64,000 nt of DNA from Candidatus Aramenus sulfurataquae (GTDB lineage Archaea > Thermoproteota > Thermoprotei_A > Sulfolobales > Sulfolobaceae). This document shows positions 63,048 through 64,000 of the stretch, in pieces (within the stretch, counting starts at the first letter, position 1; every line of letters begins with the position of its first letter). Position numbers and translations under genes: made by a program. The DNA lies in the NCBI GenBank assembly GCA_000565255.1, contig ASRH01000007.1, positions 1 through 64,000 of the forward strand, written 5' to 3'. The notes under the pieces were generated by a model, which had not been told where the DNA came from, ran no database searches, and was given only the letters and a program-made list of their open reading frames with translations.

Positions 63048-64000
63048 CCCTAAGGTTGGAACCAAACAAAATGGTAAGTAGTCCAGAGTGGGTAAGGCTA
63101 AGCTTCGGGGCAGACATGGTACTGGGCTTCAGTCCAGGGAAGTTCCTGAAGGGAGCCCTAAACACTACAATAAACTTGTTGCAGTACTATCCAGACGGGT
63201 GTAAGGCCAACTGCGCCTACTGCGGTCAAGCCAGAGAGGTAGCACAAGGCCCAGAGTGCAAGACACTCATAAGGGTGGAGTGGCCTCTCAGAAGGCTAGA
63301 CGAAGTGCTGAAGAGGATTAAGGAAAGGGAAGGGAACCCTGAGTACGGGCTTCAGAGGATATGTGTAGGTCAACTAGCCCACCCTAGGGCTTCGCCAGAC
63401 GCCATAGAGATAACTAGGAGGATAAGGGAATACGGCATAGAGCTCCAGATCTCTGAGCTGGTCACAGCCACGTACACCTTCAAGCATCACATGGTTGAGA
63501 TGAGGAAAGCTGGGGCAGACATGATAGATGTAGCCATTGATGCTGCAAGCAAGAGGGTGTTCGACCAATTGAGGGGGAAGGCAGTGAGGAGCATACACTC
63601 CTGGGATAGGTACTTGAAGGCAATAGACGAGGCGGTGGAGGTGTTTGGAAGGAAGAACGCTGGGATACACTTGATCATAGGTCTAGGCGAGACCGAGAAG
63701 GAGGCAGTAGACATAATGCTATACGCTCACTCCAGAGGGGCTAAGATATCCCTGTTCGCCTTCTACCCTGAGGATGGAACATTCATGGAGAACAAGCGCC
63801 CCGTCCCGCTAAGCGTATTCAGGAGGATGCAGATAGCTAGGTGGCTAATAGAGAACGACCTAGTCAACGAAAGCTCCTTCAAGTTCGACGAGGAGGGTAG
63901 GCTAGTTGACGTGGAAGTACCCAGCGACCTCACCCTTGACGAGCTCGCTCCAGCCTTTATGACGAGCGGTTGCCCAGGATGCAATAGGCCATATTCCAAC
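63044..64000 (+). CDS. radical SAM lipoyl synthase component, partial
   Basis: A 319-residue open frame running off the right edge. The radical-SAM motif CX3CX2C is C53, C57 and C60 in DGCKANCAYCGQA, and GCPGC occurs near the end. It begins by an ATGA overlap with the previous radical-SAM gene. Together they match the LipS1/LipS2 pair that replaces LipA in many archaea. The C-terminus is outside the window. Confidence 0.82.
   Translation, partial: MTLRLEPNKMVSSPEWVRLSFGADMVLGFSPGKFLKGALNTTINLLQYYPDGCKANCAYCGQAREVAQGPECKTLIRVEWPLRRLDEVLKRIKEREGNPEYGLQRICVGQLAHPRASPDAIEITRRIREYGIELQISELVTATYTFKHHMVEMRKAGADMIDVAIDAASKRVFDQLRGKAVRSIHSWDRYLKAIDEAVEVFGRKNAGIHLIIGLGETEKEAVDIMLYAHSRGAKISLFAFYPEDGTFMENKRPVPLSVFRRMQIARWLIENDLVNESSFKFDEEGRLVDVEVPSDLTLDELAPAFMTSGCPGCNRPYSN

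Noticed and set aside
1-64000. CRISPR array, transposase or prophage genes
   Set aside because: No repeat-spacer pattern, transposase or viral structural gene was recognised on either strand.

Overview
The window is a gene-dense stretch of a thermoacidophilic archaeal chromosome of the order Sulfolobales. The evidence is the gene content: a Sulfolobus-type glucose dehydrogenase, an ArnA/ArnB-type FHA and von Willebrand signalling pair, Trm10, FAU-1, DUF2258-, DUF3834- and PaREP1-family proteins, and a 3-hydroxypropionyl-CoA synthetase of the 3HP/4HB carbon-fixation cycle. Codons are AGG/AGA-rich, TATA boxes lie about 26 bases before leaderless starts, and TTG/GTG starts are frequent. Moderate GC would fit a Metallosphaera-like genus, but this is only a guess. 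No rRNA, tRNA, CRISPR array or intact insertion sequence was recognised.

Layout. 0-13 kb: small cysteine-rich proteins, glucose dehydrogenase, a TPR-Ser/Thr kinase, RidA, a CBS protein, a Nudix hydrolase, an esterase, triosephosphate isomerase, a purE-purK-ModE-like operon, a FAD-binding protein and a nucleoside hydrolase. 13-21 kb: 3HP-CoA synthetase, an APC permease, two metallo-beta-lactamase-fold proteins and class II fumarase. 21-28 kb: a decayed PaREP1 gene, a DUF3834 protein, a lipoyl-carrier plus lipoate-ligase pair, a twin-CX3C microprotein with a CBS protein, OsmC, a frameshifted membrane protein and a DsbA-like protein. 28-32 kb: an acyl-CoA synthetase and a two-subunit CoA-transferase whose halves are convergent. 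32-38 kb: Trm10 and a signalling island (vWA protein, zinc-ribbon/FHA protein, PPP phosphatase, second vWA protein). 38-45 kb: FAU-1, aconitase, several small DNA-binding and membrane proteins, and a zinc-ribbon gene with a stop codon at a cysteine position. 45-54 kb: LutA/LutB-like Fe-S proteins, a BadF-type sugar kinase overlapping a third acyl-CoA synthetase, a secreted phosphoesterase, XdhC, TrmO and a TldE-like protein. 54-64 kb: a DUF302-like pseudogene, a coiled-coil protein followed by an SF2 helicase with a four-cysteine cluster, a second lipoyl-carrier operon with two unknown proteins, and a lipoate ligase plus two radical-SAM proteins (LipS-type) that run off the right edge.

How the genes fit together. 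Three themes recur. First, lipoate: two separate lipoyl-carrier proteins, two lipoate ligases and a two-protein radical-SAM lipoyl synthase give a complete attachment and sulfur-insertion route, as expected where an sHdr/LbpA sulfur-oxidation system or glycine cleavage operates; those client genes are not in the window. Second, protein phosphorylation: a TPR-kinase, a PPP phosphatase, an FHA reader and two vWA proteins whose C-terminal tails carry repeated Thr-Arg/Lys motifs, possible kinase sites read by the FHA domain. Third, carbon metabolism: three acyl-CoA synthetases, a CoA-transferase, aconitase, fumarase and triosephosphate isomerase. The least explained parts are the coiled-coil/helicase pair and the lipoyl-carrier operon with two unknown partners. 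Several genes are visibly decaying (PaREP1, DUF302, zinc ribbon, one of two paralogous membrane proteins).
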